From Strigops habroptila (Eukaryota > Chordata > Aves > Psittaciformes > Psittacidae), in the NCBI RefSeq assembly GCF_004027225.2, contig NC_044284.2, forward strand, positions 41,898,420 to 41,962,419: DNA of 64,000 bases, written 5' to 3'. Below are positions 7,849 through 20,400 of the stretch, one piece after another; position 1 is the stretch's first letter, and every line of letters starts with the position of its first letter. A model generated the notes under the pieces. That model searched no databases. It was given only the letters and a program-made list of their open reading frames with translations, and had not been told where the DNA came from. A program made the position numbers and the translations under genes.

Positions 7849-10800
7849 CTCAGGTTACCATCTGTATGTCATAAATGTTTCTATCTAAGGGAGTACTGAT
7901 CCCTTACTCACGTTTTTGTGTGATTAGTGAATGTCTGTTTAAAATGGAAAAAACTTTATTTTTGCTATGATGGTGGATGTTCTTGGGGTGAAGGATTTGA
8001 ATACATTTCTGTCTGGTGGAACTGTGCACTCTAAATCTGTCCAGCTGAGTATTACAGTAGGAAATGTTTCAGAATACGTTTAAAGAGCAGAAGAACAAAT
8101 TTAAGCCACCTTTGCTACTCATTGCATAGAAATCTTCTTCATTTAAACATTTTCACACGCAGAAGGTTCTCATAACAAAAGGATGTTTTGTGTTCTGTGA
8201 CATGTCCGAGTACTACCCGAAGTGTCTGCTAGACTCTTCACTTTGGTTTAGATTCAAATGGTTAGTGAAGAAGAATTTCCTTGGAAACTAGCTGAGCAGA
8301 CTCAGCAGGTGCTGCCAAATACCCCAGGGCTGTAAATTCCAAAGAGGTATGTATTGCCTCAGTTATAGAAGTGGGTTTTTTAACTTTGAAACTTAATAAT
8401 GGCACTTAATCTTCTGTTAACCACTGTGGTGGATGCATCCAGTTTGTCCTTAAGTTGCCAGCTTAATTTCCTTTCCATGTCAGAAAGCTTTGCTTCCTTT
8501 CCTCTGCCAGCTGCCATAATTTCACTAATTTCTTTCTAATGCATTCTGCCTTTTCAGCAGGAAGTTGTACAGCAGAGTGAAAGTAAAGCTTCAGGGTAAT
8601 GTACCTTTGCATTTACTATTAGGCTATTTAGTGTAAAGTACTGATTGTGCCATTTGTTTGCATATTTCATAGAGTGAAAAATGGCGATGGCTGCTCAGCA
8701 CCTTCCACCCATGCAACAGCTGAGCAGGCGTTCTACAGTTGTGGCTACTGTTGTGTTTGGTGTGAGGTCCTTGACTCAGATCAAGCTGAACTACTGTGCG
8801 CAGCAACGCTGTGGCTTGATTATGAATGGGAGACTAATTCTCTCAGCCTCACTAATGGGTCATTTTAATTTAATTCCTCAAAGAAGTCTCCAGATTATGG
8901 AACTGATCTGCATCTCACTTCCTGGGGATGTGTTCTGTTGTCTCTGAAATGATGTACTTTTGTAATGCAGATACCTCTGCTGGGATGACTGGACCCTGTG
9001 TACCATATGCGTCCACTACAGCTGTGAGTGAGACTTCTCCAAACTCCCTTCTGCAGGTAGTTTCAGTATGGTTTTAGGTTTCTGAAGGGCTTTTGGTGGG
9101 GCTCCTTAGCAAAGGGTCAATCTTATCTGGGAGCTGCTTAGCCTTTCTAAGAGGAAAGATCTTTGCATGTAAAAAGTCCTGGCTGTGGCTAAATGATCTG
9201 CAGAGAAAGGTCATCAGTGCTGTTCTGTGGGCACCCTGCTGTTCAACACAATCTGAAGTGACCTGGAGAGAGGGCAGGTAGCAAGGTGACAAAGCCATTC
9301 CAGAAGCTACCATGCACTAAGTTTCCACCCTCACCTAAACCCATTTTGAAGTTGTCGGCTACAGTCTCCCCTTTTCAGGATCTCACTTTTTCCCTCAGGT
9401 ATGCACTGCTCTTGCTGTAGCAGGTCTTAATATCCAATTAAAGTGCACCAATATGTGTACTTTTATGTTGTGTGACTGTTCTGCTTAGACAGTTGTAATT
9501 GGGAACATCTAGTTGTTCTGCTTTTTGGTGTAAGCAGTTGGTGGAATTTGTATCTGTAAGAGCATAATGGTGAAAGTGTTTTGAACAAAGGTCTGTTTAA
9601 TGGGAAGAGTAAATAGTTGATGAAGTGAAAACTACTAGGCTTAACTAAAAGGTTATTAAAAAGATACTTGCCTGGAAGGTTGACTTGCATATAAAGTGCT
9701 TGGATGTGTGAAAGGAGTAATTAAAATGTGATGGTTTCTGGGAAAAGCATGTTGAACCTTCTTCAAAGAAACTTCCACTAACTCCTTTGTAAGCTACAGG
9801 AAATCGTTTGGAGCATAATTTAACCCAGAGATTGTTACTTCTGCACTTTACTATTTTAATATAAAGGTTTAGAAATGGCCCTGACACTGACAGTGTCAGT
9901 CTTAGATGCAGTGTCAGTCTTAGATGCTGATAGTCTACATCAGACATAGCCACTCACAGTATCTAGCTGAAACAGGAAGAGACAGAGTGAGCAAATGTAC
10001 TTGCTCTACAGCATTTCTTCATTAGAGAGGTTTTGAAATGTGTGGTTTCAGCAGAAGTAATTTTTCTTCGTTCAGAATAGCCAATGTATCTGGTAGCTTG
10101 TTTGTGTCTGTAAAGGCCATGGAAGAAGTGGTTCCCTTTGATGCTGTGCTGTGCAAAGGCTCCTTCACAGGCCATCATTGCCAGAGCATTACAGCAAGCA
10201 CTTGGACAGAAGCATAAGGATGGAGCTCTGAGCAGGGGATCCTGATTGTGCAAGTGCTTTTGATCGCTAGATGGTGTTTATGAACAGTGGAATTGCTCTT
10301 TGCTAATTTTCCTGTCTCCTCACTACATTCCTTCTGCCCAACTCATTTCCATCACAGAGGGGCAGAAAGACTGTAGAGTAGTAGCTTTTCCTTTGTGCAA
10401 GGTTCTACATTCCACAAGCACGGGCATATTTACCATGCAACACCTTTGTTAATAAAGTAAGAAAACAGTACTGTAGATGCCAAGGACTAGCTGGTGGTTC
10501 CAGATCAGTGAGGGCCAGGAGTCTGCAGCACTGGAACTATTTCTTGACTTGGGTTGAGGTACAGGAAGACATCTGTGAGTAGTTGCAAGACCTCATGTCT
10601 TGCATCACTTCTGAACATGTGCGGATGCACAGTCCTTGCATGCAGTAGTAGACACGGAAACACACTATCCATCTATACAAATACCTGGATTTGCTCGAGA
10701 CTACAGCAGCATGTGTGAGCTAAAAGCACAAGAGATTTTCTTGTTCATGTCATACATGAGTAGGTAATATTTATTTCCAGTGTATTCACTTGAGATACAA

Positions 10801-13800
10801 GAGCAGCTTTAAAATAGCTCCAGGACAGGGGAGTTCATGTAAACAAAAAGAATATCCCCAATTTTAACTACATTATTTCCTTCTCTTTTTGCATACTGTG
10901 ACACAGCATCCAGTTTGTAATGATCAGACAGTAATCACTGCAAGAGTGAACTATAAAACTAGGTTTCCCCCATGCTTGGCAGCTACAATACTATTACAAT
11001 ACAAGCATATTTATTATAAGCACATTTATATCAGTTACGGATATATTTGCATGCCTGCAGTAGCACTGCATGGCCAAGTGATCTGGGACAAGGGATCAGC
11101 TCTTCAGCAGGTTTTTACCACCGTGAAGGGCAGAATAAGAAATCCAGAAGCAACATCCCAGCAATGCTGGACATCCTTCCAAAGTGCAGAGGAGTAGTGC
11201 TGCCAGCAATGTTGCTGTAAAGGTCAGACCCACTAAGGCAGCAAGGCGAAGGACCTCTGCTCCTCTCCAAACTGGAAACAAGGACAGCTGTCTTTCTGGA
11301 TGTGCTTCCTCAAATTGATGTGATTTATTGCGATAGAAGACAGCCAGCTCTGAGCGGGGAAAGGCCCAGCTTGATCTGCTTTGTTCATATGCAAAATGGG
11401 GAAGCAATTTGGTGGGCTTTTAGCAATTTCCAGTGCAGAGCCATGCCGTGTGCATTGTGCACTCACCTGTCTGTTGACCTGACTTCCTTTTTGTTTCACA
11501 GTTTGCTGTAAATGTTTTTCTGCTTCTTTCATCAGGAAACTTGAGGAAGAGTTTAAAATTACTTTTCTGTCTTGCTTTGTAAAGATTTTACTGGCTGTGT
11601 ATAGACCTGTAAAACATGACCACCATTCCTGGTAGTGGAAATGATGGAGTCAGCATAGCATGCACCTTCCTTATTCTTCTAGACTGGCCTCCAAACCCTT
11701 CCTGGAAGAGCTTGCGTATGGGAGGTTGGACAGGCTGAAGCAGACTCATGTGGACTCTGGAGCAGCACGCACCTTTTACGCTTCTGGGCTTCATCCCTCA
11801 CCTGCTTACCTTGTGGGGAAAGGGGATGCTCGTCCTCAAACTACGCAGAGCCCTGTTGTCCCTTCCAGAAGGTCAGTGCTAAACACCAGTCCAGGGTATA
11901 CCAAGCCTCACTCTGCATGAGAGAGACTAAAATCTGGAGATCCTCTGACTTAGGAAACATCAGAAACTTTCCTATGCTCCTGTTGTCTCCTGCAAATGAA
12001 CCCGGCATTGGGCTGGCATAGTAGGAAGGGTGGAAGGAAGGACCAAGGGAGGAGTGCCTGTGGGTGATGGGCTACAGCGTAAGCCAAGCATGGCTACTGG
12101 AGGTAATGACGAGGGCAAGGATGACTTGGGGATCTGTAAAGAAGCATGAGGTTCATGTGAAGAGCATTCTGGGACTTGGATCCTGACCAGACTGGCATCT
12201 GGTCAGCAGGCACTTAATAAGTATCACTCTTCTTTTAGCTGATGAGAAAGGTGGAAGGGGCTTTCTGTTTTCTCACACATGCAAGGGCACTTACTGCAAT
12301 GAAGAGGTTGGCAAAGCATATCTACCGTGTCCCCTGGCCATTCCTCGTCTTTCAGGTCCTATGGGACACTCAGGTAGGGGGTGAATCTTCCTTCCTGAGC
12401 ACTGTGTTCCATGGAGTTGTGAAAAACAGCTGGGAAGTCCCTTTCCAGGAGTGGCCAGCTGAGCTCTTGGGAGGAGCTGGCAGTGTGAGCCTATCTGCAT
12501 GAGGATGCTGCTGCTCACCCATCCAGAGAATCATTTCCCCTGCGTGAGAGGCTCAGATGCAGTTGGTACAGCAGTGTAGCTGGTGGAGAAGCAAATGATG
12601 CTGGGCAGTAGGACACAGCAAGGGATGGAAGTGCAGCTTCATCACGGAACTGCCCCCAGGCAGTTAATGGAAAGACCCTTCAGGCAAGTGCTACAGACCA
12701 GAAAATGAAGGTTTGAGCCCTTCATGTGAATAACTTGAGCAGGGAGATCTGGCTGGCAAAATGTTGTTCGTCATCAAGTGAGGCTGGATAAACCAGGTAC
12801 CGACCACAAATATGTCTGCCATCATTTGGAAAACCCCTCACTTCTAGCATTTGGGGATGCAGCAAGAGTAGCAATTATCAAGGAAGAAAGAAGAAAGAAA
12901 AAAAGGCAAAAAATACTTCTTGCCCTTTTGTTCTTTGCAACAGATGGGTGAAAACTGTATGTTCCCAGCAGTAATTTTTAATTATTTCACCACTGCACAT
13001 CTCTCTTACACTGCAAGTTAGAAATGTCAGTTTAATTTTCTTTTAATTGCCTCGGCTATCAGGTACCTGAGAGAAACCATTTTTACCAACTGTCTAATCC
13101 CTGTTCTTGGTCTCAGAAAGCAGCTTATTGCTGTAGAAACACTCAGTGCTTCAGAAAGCAGCTCTCCTGAGAGGAGGGCAAGGGCTGCAAATATTTTGCC
13201 TGTAATTACCCTATCCAACATACTCTGTGTGAAAGGGTTGTGTTCTGCAGCGCTCATCTCATTGGCAGTGAAGGTGGGTTTGGGCTTCAGTTTGGTTTCC
13301 TTGCCTATTTCCAGAGGGAATTTAAACTCGGTGTCTATTTGCTTAACCGATGGGGGTGATGGGTTTTCACCGTCCTAGGAAATGTATGTGGCAGCTTTGC
13401 ACAGCCAGGGCAGGGTGCTCAGCGTTGCTGGGGGGATAGTTCCCATGCTGGCCAAGCTGGGATCCTCCTTTCCTGGAGGGAGAGGGATCAGAAATAAATA
13501 ATGCATGAGTGACCGAGCTCTCCCTTTCCCCTGTGCTTGATCAGCCTGACCACCTCCTCTTTCCCTGCAAGCTGTGTGTTGGAGGTTCCTTGGTGTGCAG
13601 AGGAACTTGCAACCTGGTTTTCCTCTGGCTTTGCGGCTCTCCCTCAACTGCTTGTCTTTAGGATGGGGAAGTCAGGGTTCTTCCATGCTGTGCCAGGGGA
13701 TACGTGGTCTTTGCGATGGGGCAGGCGAAATGGACACCTCTAAGGCTCCTCTGCCCACAGGGCCATTGCTGTAGAGGACCTGGATTTTGGAGCAGGAAGG

Positions 13801-16800
13801 AACAACAGGCATGAGGAGCAGAAAGCAATCAGGCAGCTGTTTCTTAATGTAGCTGATTTTGTCTTTGGTCACATTGATTTATGCTTACATCTGATGTCCT
13901 TTTCCCTTTTCTCATGGCTACAATGCTTATTTGAAAGCATGGATTTTTATATTCTGCAGTTTTAAACTATTTTCGTGCTTTTCTAAATACAGAACCATCA
14001 GGAAACAAAATGCAGACATTATTAATTACAGAGGCCTTGATGCTGTGCCAGGTTTCAGATCCAGTGACTGTTTCTCTTGACAGCTAATGAGCTCACATGT
14101 TAGAATGCCAAGCGAGCAGTAGCTGCTTCTTCCATTCCTGGAGGGCCCAGCAGAGAGCTCCACATTAATGCAGAATCACACAGTATTAAAAAATATGGTT
14201 TTAATAAAGGTCACCTGGCCACACAGATCATTTCTAGAGAAATAAAAATAGCAAGAGAGTGAGAGTGAGGGTTTGGAGCTGTGATGGTGAAGGTGGGAAA
14301 GCTGTCCAGCAGCCCACCCAGCTAGCTCGGCAGAGCAGTTGCCCTGCTAGCAGGGATATGGGCAAGCCAAGTTCCCTCCTGCCCCCAGGCATGGAAGCAG
14401 CAGTGCAAACACATTTCTACTCCCCTCTTTTGTGCAGAACATTTAAAGACAATTAAAATCAGACCCTGACAATGAGGTAGATGCAGCCAGCAACAAGTGG
14501 GTTTGCTGTTTGTCGGACATGCAGCGCTGAGGCCCCCCAGTGCTCTTTGCAAGCAGGTCAGTGGGCTCTGCCCTGCTCTCCCGTGCATGTATAAAATGTC
14601 CCAACGAGCTCATGCTGCACGAGGGGTCTGAAGAGCAACATGTTCCCCATGCTGCTGCAAGGCTGGGGAGGTGGGTGGAGGAGGGCATGCTTCTCAGGAA
14701 GACAAAGCCTGTTGCAAACCCCAGCAGAGAAAGGGAGAAGCCCCATTCCTCTCCCTAGCAGGAGGTGCAGTGTCTTTGAATGCTGAATTCCCGTTTGGAT
14801 GCAGCTCTACTAGTGTCCCCCAACACCCTTGCTCAGAGGCTGCCTAATAGTTTGGAGCCAGCTGGCTGAGCCTGAGCAAGCCTGCTGCTTACAGAGACAG
14901 CACTTGTGAGCATTGGGAAATGCCAATGCTGCTTTCATCTATTTCTTTGCTCCCCAAGAGGAAGGCTATGGGCAATAGTGTACGGGCTGTCCAGCCTGCT
15001 GCAGTCCACTGCTGTGGAGGGGCAGGAGAGCACCTGCAGGAAAGCTGCTTACGGACACATCACAAGGGTGAACCCGTTTCCCTGAAGCCACTTTCCAAAG
15101 ACAGTCATCTACCCTCAGTCTGCAAGGTGATGCCAGGAACATCTGGAGATCTCACTGCAGAAGGGGACAGTGCCCGGTGGTCTCTTGCCTGTTTCTTCTC
15201 TGGAACCCCCCATCAATATCGCTCCCCATCACCCTCAGGCCTGCCTGCCTTCCCACAGCTGCACATGGCAGAGCCTTACCTTGATGGGGCAGTCAGCCTG
15301 GCAGGAGCAGCCCGCGGGCCCCTGCATGGGAGATGAGAGCATCCCATGCAAGTCTGCCAGTGTCTGGCTCACCTGTTAGTGTACAGCGGAGCAGCTGCAG
15401 AGCCTCTGGAGGTGCAGCTTCTTTCCTCCCCCCAGCCTTGCTGCCTGCATCGAAGAAAGCAGCCTGGGAAATGCAGCAGGGCTGCCCTACCTGCCTGTCC
15501 CGCCTGCTCGAGTTATGCCTCCTGGTGCACCTACCAGGAGAGTTTTGCCTGCTCCTGGCTTTTAGATGCTATTTCCACTTCTGCCAGGAAGAGCCCAAGC
15601 ACCAGTAAAGCTCACTGGGTGCTTTTCCTCCCAGGACTTCATGCTATGACCTTCAATTTGTCCCCGGTGCATTGTGCTTAATCCCTGTTTTCCTTCCTCT
15701 TCAGGATGTATTTCTCACCATCTAGTTGTTCCTTGGCCACCATGCGAGTGGTTTCTCCCTCCCTGCAAGTCCACTGTGTGTTTCCGTCTCTGGTGTGGGA
15801 GCTTTCCTGCAGGAATATTTTCTCCCCATTTCTCTTATTGCCTGTCTCTCACACACTGCTTAGCTTTCACTTCCTCATGCTGAGTGTTTCTGTGTCCTCT
15901 CTGACATCAAAATCAAACCTTTCACTTTGTTTTGAGATGCTCACTTTGTAGGCAGTCTCAGCACTGAGGACTCTCTGCCTACAGTTGTTTTATTTGGAAT
16001 TAGCAGAAATTAAATCCCCCAAAGTCCTGGCAATATTTCAACAAAAATGCTACAGAGCAGCCTTCAGACTTGCACTGCTGATCAGGGCTTTGCACGTGCA
16101 AATATGGGAATATGATCCTGTTGTCAGGAACTGGGGGAGCATGTGAGAAGGGGTGCTTACCCCTAGGCTGCACTTGGAGCATCTTGAAGATGATCCACTG
16201 CACAGTACCACTAGCAAGGTGGATGCATGACAAAGCCATTGCCATCCCACTGTCTGCTCCCTGGGTGCTTGTTTCCTCTGTTTTTTGTATTTTGGACTAT
16301 GTGCATGCAGTAAATGAGAGCATGTGTCCTGGAGACAGCTCTAGATCCAGTAACTCAAAGGAATTAATGTTGTGGTGCCCACAGGAAACCAGAGACATAT
16401 AAACCCATTTCCTTCTGGAGTCATGGCCAACTGGGCCATGAGGTTGCTGCTGTGTGACGGTGTACATGAGCACCCATAAGCAGGCTGCCTCAGCAGGGCA
16501 CCATTGCTTGTCTATGAAACTATTATTTATTGCGGGGATGTGATATAAATGAACTGGCTTCCCAAACAGTAATCTCCATACGTTAGCATCCCTGCACCCA
16601 GTAGTCTGAAATGCTCCTCCTAACAGTTTTATTCCCATGCTCCTTCTCATGTAGCCTCCTTTTGCACTGAAGCAAACCACACCGTACCAGCAAAAAGCAT
16701 TTGCCATGTCTTGTCAGCATCTCTGTGAAGCAGAGAGGTTTAGCTTGGGTTGGGGAACAGAGGTAGGATTTGAACTCACAGGGAAGCTACCACTGCGTGC

Positions 16801-17099
16801 AGACTGGGGATGGTTTAAAGACCAGAGGGCAGGAGAAAGTTATGGGAAGAGATCTGCAGAGGTTGGAGGCAGGTTCAGCTCATTATGGTGAGAGGAGCAT
16901 CACCACTGGGGCCACCTGAGGCTTGTTCACAAGCTACAAAGAGAGCAGGGACCAGGGCTGGAGCTCCCTCTCTAACACAGGTTGCTGAAAGTAGTGCTGG
17001 GCTGGTATGGTCCTATGGTGACCCTGGCATTGTTGGTTTCCTTCCAGCCATGCTGGTGGCGAGGGAGCCTTCCCTATGCACAGTGCTTTCCCTGCCCAG
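7849..17099. other. Non-coding region, no recognised gene
   Basis: No frame in this stretch gives a recognisable protein; the longest, at 14920-15336, looks random in composition. AATAAA motifs occur near 10452 and 14203. Small repeats at 9881-9926 and a GAA-rich run near 12888 are the only structures noticed. No CR1 or LTR copies were recognised. Confidence 0.5.
9881..9926. repeat. 9-bp inverted repeat fused to an exact 18-bp tandem duplication
   Basis: CTGACACTG, one A, then CAGTGTCAG form a perfect hairpin at 9881-9899. The 18-base unit starting CAGTGTCAG at 9891-9908 is repeated exactly at 9909-9926. This is local slippage-type structure with no known element family. Confidence 0.8.
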
Positions 17100-17416
17100 G
17101 GCAGGTATGCTGAAAGAAAAAGAAATCCTGTGGAAGAAAAAGGTAATTTTGATGAATATCACTCTCCCCTTCAGACTCTTGAAATGGGGGATAAATGTTG
17201 TCAGGGAAAAATACAATAAACTGTTCTCCCTGCTCAGGTCTGTGAGTAACGTGTTCTCCTGGGCTGGTTTCTCACTGCAGCAGAGCTCTGTGCTGAAGAT
17301 GCAGCCAAGAAAAAGCCTTATGAGATGCCACATACTAAGAAAGTGCAGTCATACGACCTGGGTGAGAAAACGGTGATTTCAGAAGAAAAAGATGTCACAA
17401 AATCTATAGCACACAG
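17100..17416 (+). other. Two exon-like segments, frame-compatible (unidentified gene, unconfirmed)
   Basis: Segment A (17100-17142) follows a pyrimidine-rich CCCAG acceptor and ends at AAAAAG|GTAATT. Segment B (17281-17416) follows TCTCACTGCAG and ends at ACACAG|GTAAGT, with an inner donor CTGG|GTGAGA at 17361. Only one frame is open through B, and it joins A in phase across the 138-bp gap. The joined product is hydrophilic and charged, with Lys-rich runs and two tyrosines in PYEMP and SYDL contexts. I do not recognise it. Stopping at the inner donor gives a phase-symmetric 81-bp exon. A further splice-bounded segment at 19258-19307 would join that version in frame and continue an acidic sequence. 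Such segments also arise by chance in 64 kb. Confidence 0.25.
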
Positions 17417-20400
17417 GTAAGTGCATTTTTTAAAATAATTTTTTCTTTGTGAAGTGCTTCCTTTATCTTTGCAGTCCCTGGACTGATCTGACACCCACCC
17501 AATATTTTCCTTGGTTACCAGCATTAGGTTAAGGGATAAACACCATGTTGCCTGCCCACAGAGGAGCGATGGTGCCAGCAACTGAGGAGATTGAGTTCTG
17601 GGGCAGCTACTGAGCAGGCTGTGTGTTTGAGGCCACATGGATGTAAAACATAGGAAATAATACTGCAGTATTTAGCAATAGCACAGCAAATCTCAGTGCC
17701 ATACCTGATAGGAGGGGAAGGTGATTCTGCTCTCAGACAAGCCTGATTTCATTCATTCACACTGTTCCTCATGACTGTGTGCATACCATAGGCGTGTGGC
17801 CAAGTGTCTTGTCCAGCAGCCAGTGTGTGTCTGGTGGTCTGTCCAGGATGCGGACAAGGGACACCGGCTCCCAGCTTCCCTCAAGTCTCCCAGGCCACAG
17901 ATAGGTTGGTGGTCCTGTGCTGCTTTTGGCTGTGCATTTCTGCACCTGTTAGGACCTGACAGCAATGTGACCTCAGACACCTTAGTTAATCTCAGCATTC
18001 AGGAGTATGAGTGTTAACGATCTCTTGTGATAACTCACTGCAACCCTAAAGTGGAGGTGACAGATGCACTTGTTAGATTTGTGCTCGTTGTTAACAGGAG
18101 ACATATTTATCCCCATGGAGGAAAGCATTTTCTCTTGTCTGGAGATGGAGAAACACTTCAAAATTAGATTTTATTTTTAATTCATGACTACTTTAGTACC
18201 GACACTCCTGCTCTGTCCAAGGTCCTCTCTTGTTTCCAACTTCTGCCATGGCAGCCAACCTACAAAGCAAGAACCCTCAGTCCAGGGGCTGGGTTCCACA
18301 TCTTGGATAACTTCTCTTTTTTGAGTGTATTGTTCAGCACTTGATTGTCTTAGATCCTACCAGTGAATTTCAAAGCAGAGACATCAGCCTACTAGGCCTG
18401 CTGGGCTTGGCTGGTCCTCAAGCACACTCTGTATTTTGGCAGGTCCCACTTTAGTGGATCCAACTGCTGTTCAAATATAAAGGAGGAATCAATAATAAGG
18501 ATCTCATCCATTCACACTTCAGCTCTCCTCAGCCCTCGCTGCTTTCTGAGTAAAGATTAGGATTCCTCACATGCAACCACTTTCCACCTCCTACAACAGC
18601 AATTACACAAATCCTTCTGCACTCCTTCCCCCTCTTGCATCAATGCTGGTAGCTGTTCACCCCCAACATTCTCCACCAGTTAATGCAAGAAACTGGTGTA
18701 TGCTATTTCCTACAGAAGCACTGCTGTGTTTGTAAGTTCCTGTAGGAAGTCATCTAGACCCCTACAGAGGTCTCATCATGTGATGCTTCTTATTAACTTT
18801 AAGCCAGGCTTTGGAGATAGTCCCCAGCATCATGTAAGTAACTGGGAAGGGAAATCCCCATTTCTCCTGTTTTTGCCTGCAGTGACCTCCAGCAATGTGC
18901 TACCATGCCATCTTCTGTAATCTTGTCCCTCTCAAAGATCAGAACAACCATCAGCCTTTGTCTGTGTTGGTGACCTGTAAACCCAGGCCTGCTTGTGGCA
19001 AACCTCAGGTGGGTAATCTCAATTATAAACTGCACAGCCTCTTTGAAAAGATCATTTAAAAGCATTTAACAAGTATAGCTGGAAGACCAATTCCTTCTCT
19101 AAAGATTAAACTGAAGTGCAGATAATTACTGCTACTCTTCTCCCTTTGGTGGCATCTTTTACTTTAGGCTGTAGAAACAGTATGTAGGTGCTTTAAAGTT
19201 TAAAATAAGCAAATATATCTCGCTGTGGCTGTAAGTTAAACATCTTTATGTTTCCAGATGAAGAACCCAAGGCAGAAGAGGTGGAGGTGTGTGTTCCTGC
19301 TCAGCAGGTGAGTCACCAGCAGAGCTGAGGGCAGCACTCCGTGCCAGGACCTTGCTACACAGCAGCTGAGTGGTGAGGCTGGTACTTGCAAGCTGGGCTG
19401 TCAGCAGGGGACATGGCCCTAGTTTGGGACACTGCTCTGCCATCCCTGTGCTGCTGTGCAGTTGCATGTTCATTAGCTGCAAACCAGTATACCAGCCATG
19501 TACGAAGTCCCTGAGTAGGGTAGACCTGGAGGTGCTGGTGGGACTGAAGCACAGCTGCCTTGCGCTCTTCGCTGCCGGGCTGGAGCTGTGTGCTCTGTGC
19601 TGCCCACAGGGTTTGATGCCAGTGGGGCACCTGTGAAAAGCAGCTCGCTGTGAGGATGGTGGCATGGGTGCTGCCCCAGTACTTGTGGCACTCCCTGATG
19701 GAGGGTCCCCACAGGGACAGTCGCCTGCAAGTGGAGATGGAGGAGAGCCAGGCCTGGGTGGCAGAGGCAGGCTGGCATGTCCTGCTGAGCAGCAGGCAGC
19801 AGATGGCAATGTCGCCCTGCAAGAACCGCAGGCAGAGAAGCAGGCAGGCAGGGATGCAGGTAGGTGCTTGCTGTGCTGACAGCTTGGAGGCAGTAGACAA
19901 AGTGACCCCCTCTGCAGTGGGTCCAGCTTCTTTAGCAGAAGCTGGAGAGTTTCAAACAGTGTTGGGTACCTAGTAGAGGTGCTGCTTGGCTCCAGGCTAG
20001 CTTAGCTGCCTGCTCTCTGTGACCACCCAGGTGGAAGAGGCAGGTAAGGGAGCAGGCAGGGACACCTTTTCTGCCCTCCCATCCTGCCCAGCAGAGACCA
20101 GGTGGTCACAGTTGGAGTAGCCACAAAATGTGAAATAGCCCAGGCTGGCTCTTGCCGGGGCCTTGAGGGGGGTATGATTTTTGACATCTGGAGAAACTTA
20201 GATGCCTGTGAATAGGTGCTGGGAACACTGGAACTGGTCAGCTATTGTTTTTAGCACTGGGGTGAAGCTGCTCCACAGCTGAGCCTTGGTAAAACCTTGG
20301 CATGGCTGGGACATGAGCTTCAACGGGGTGTTGTGCCTCCTCTCCCCAGCTCACCTGGTGCCAGTGGGTACCTTCTGGGTGCAGCAGGGTGGGGGGCCTG

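Noticed and set aside
19790..19859. Exon-like segment ending GATGCAG|GTAGGT
   Set aside because: The acceptor has no good pyrimidine tract, and the product is a low-complexity Gln/Ala stretch caused by CAGGCAG repeats.
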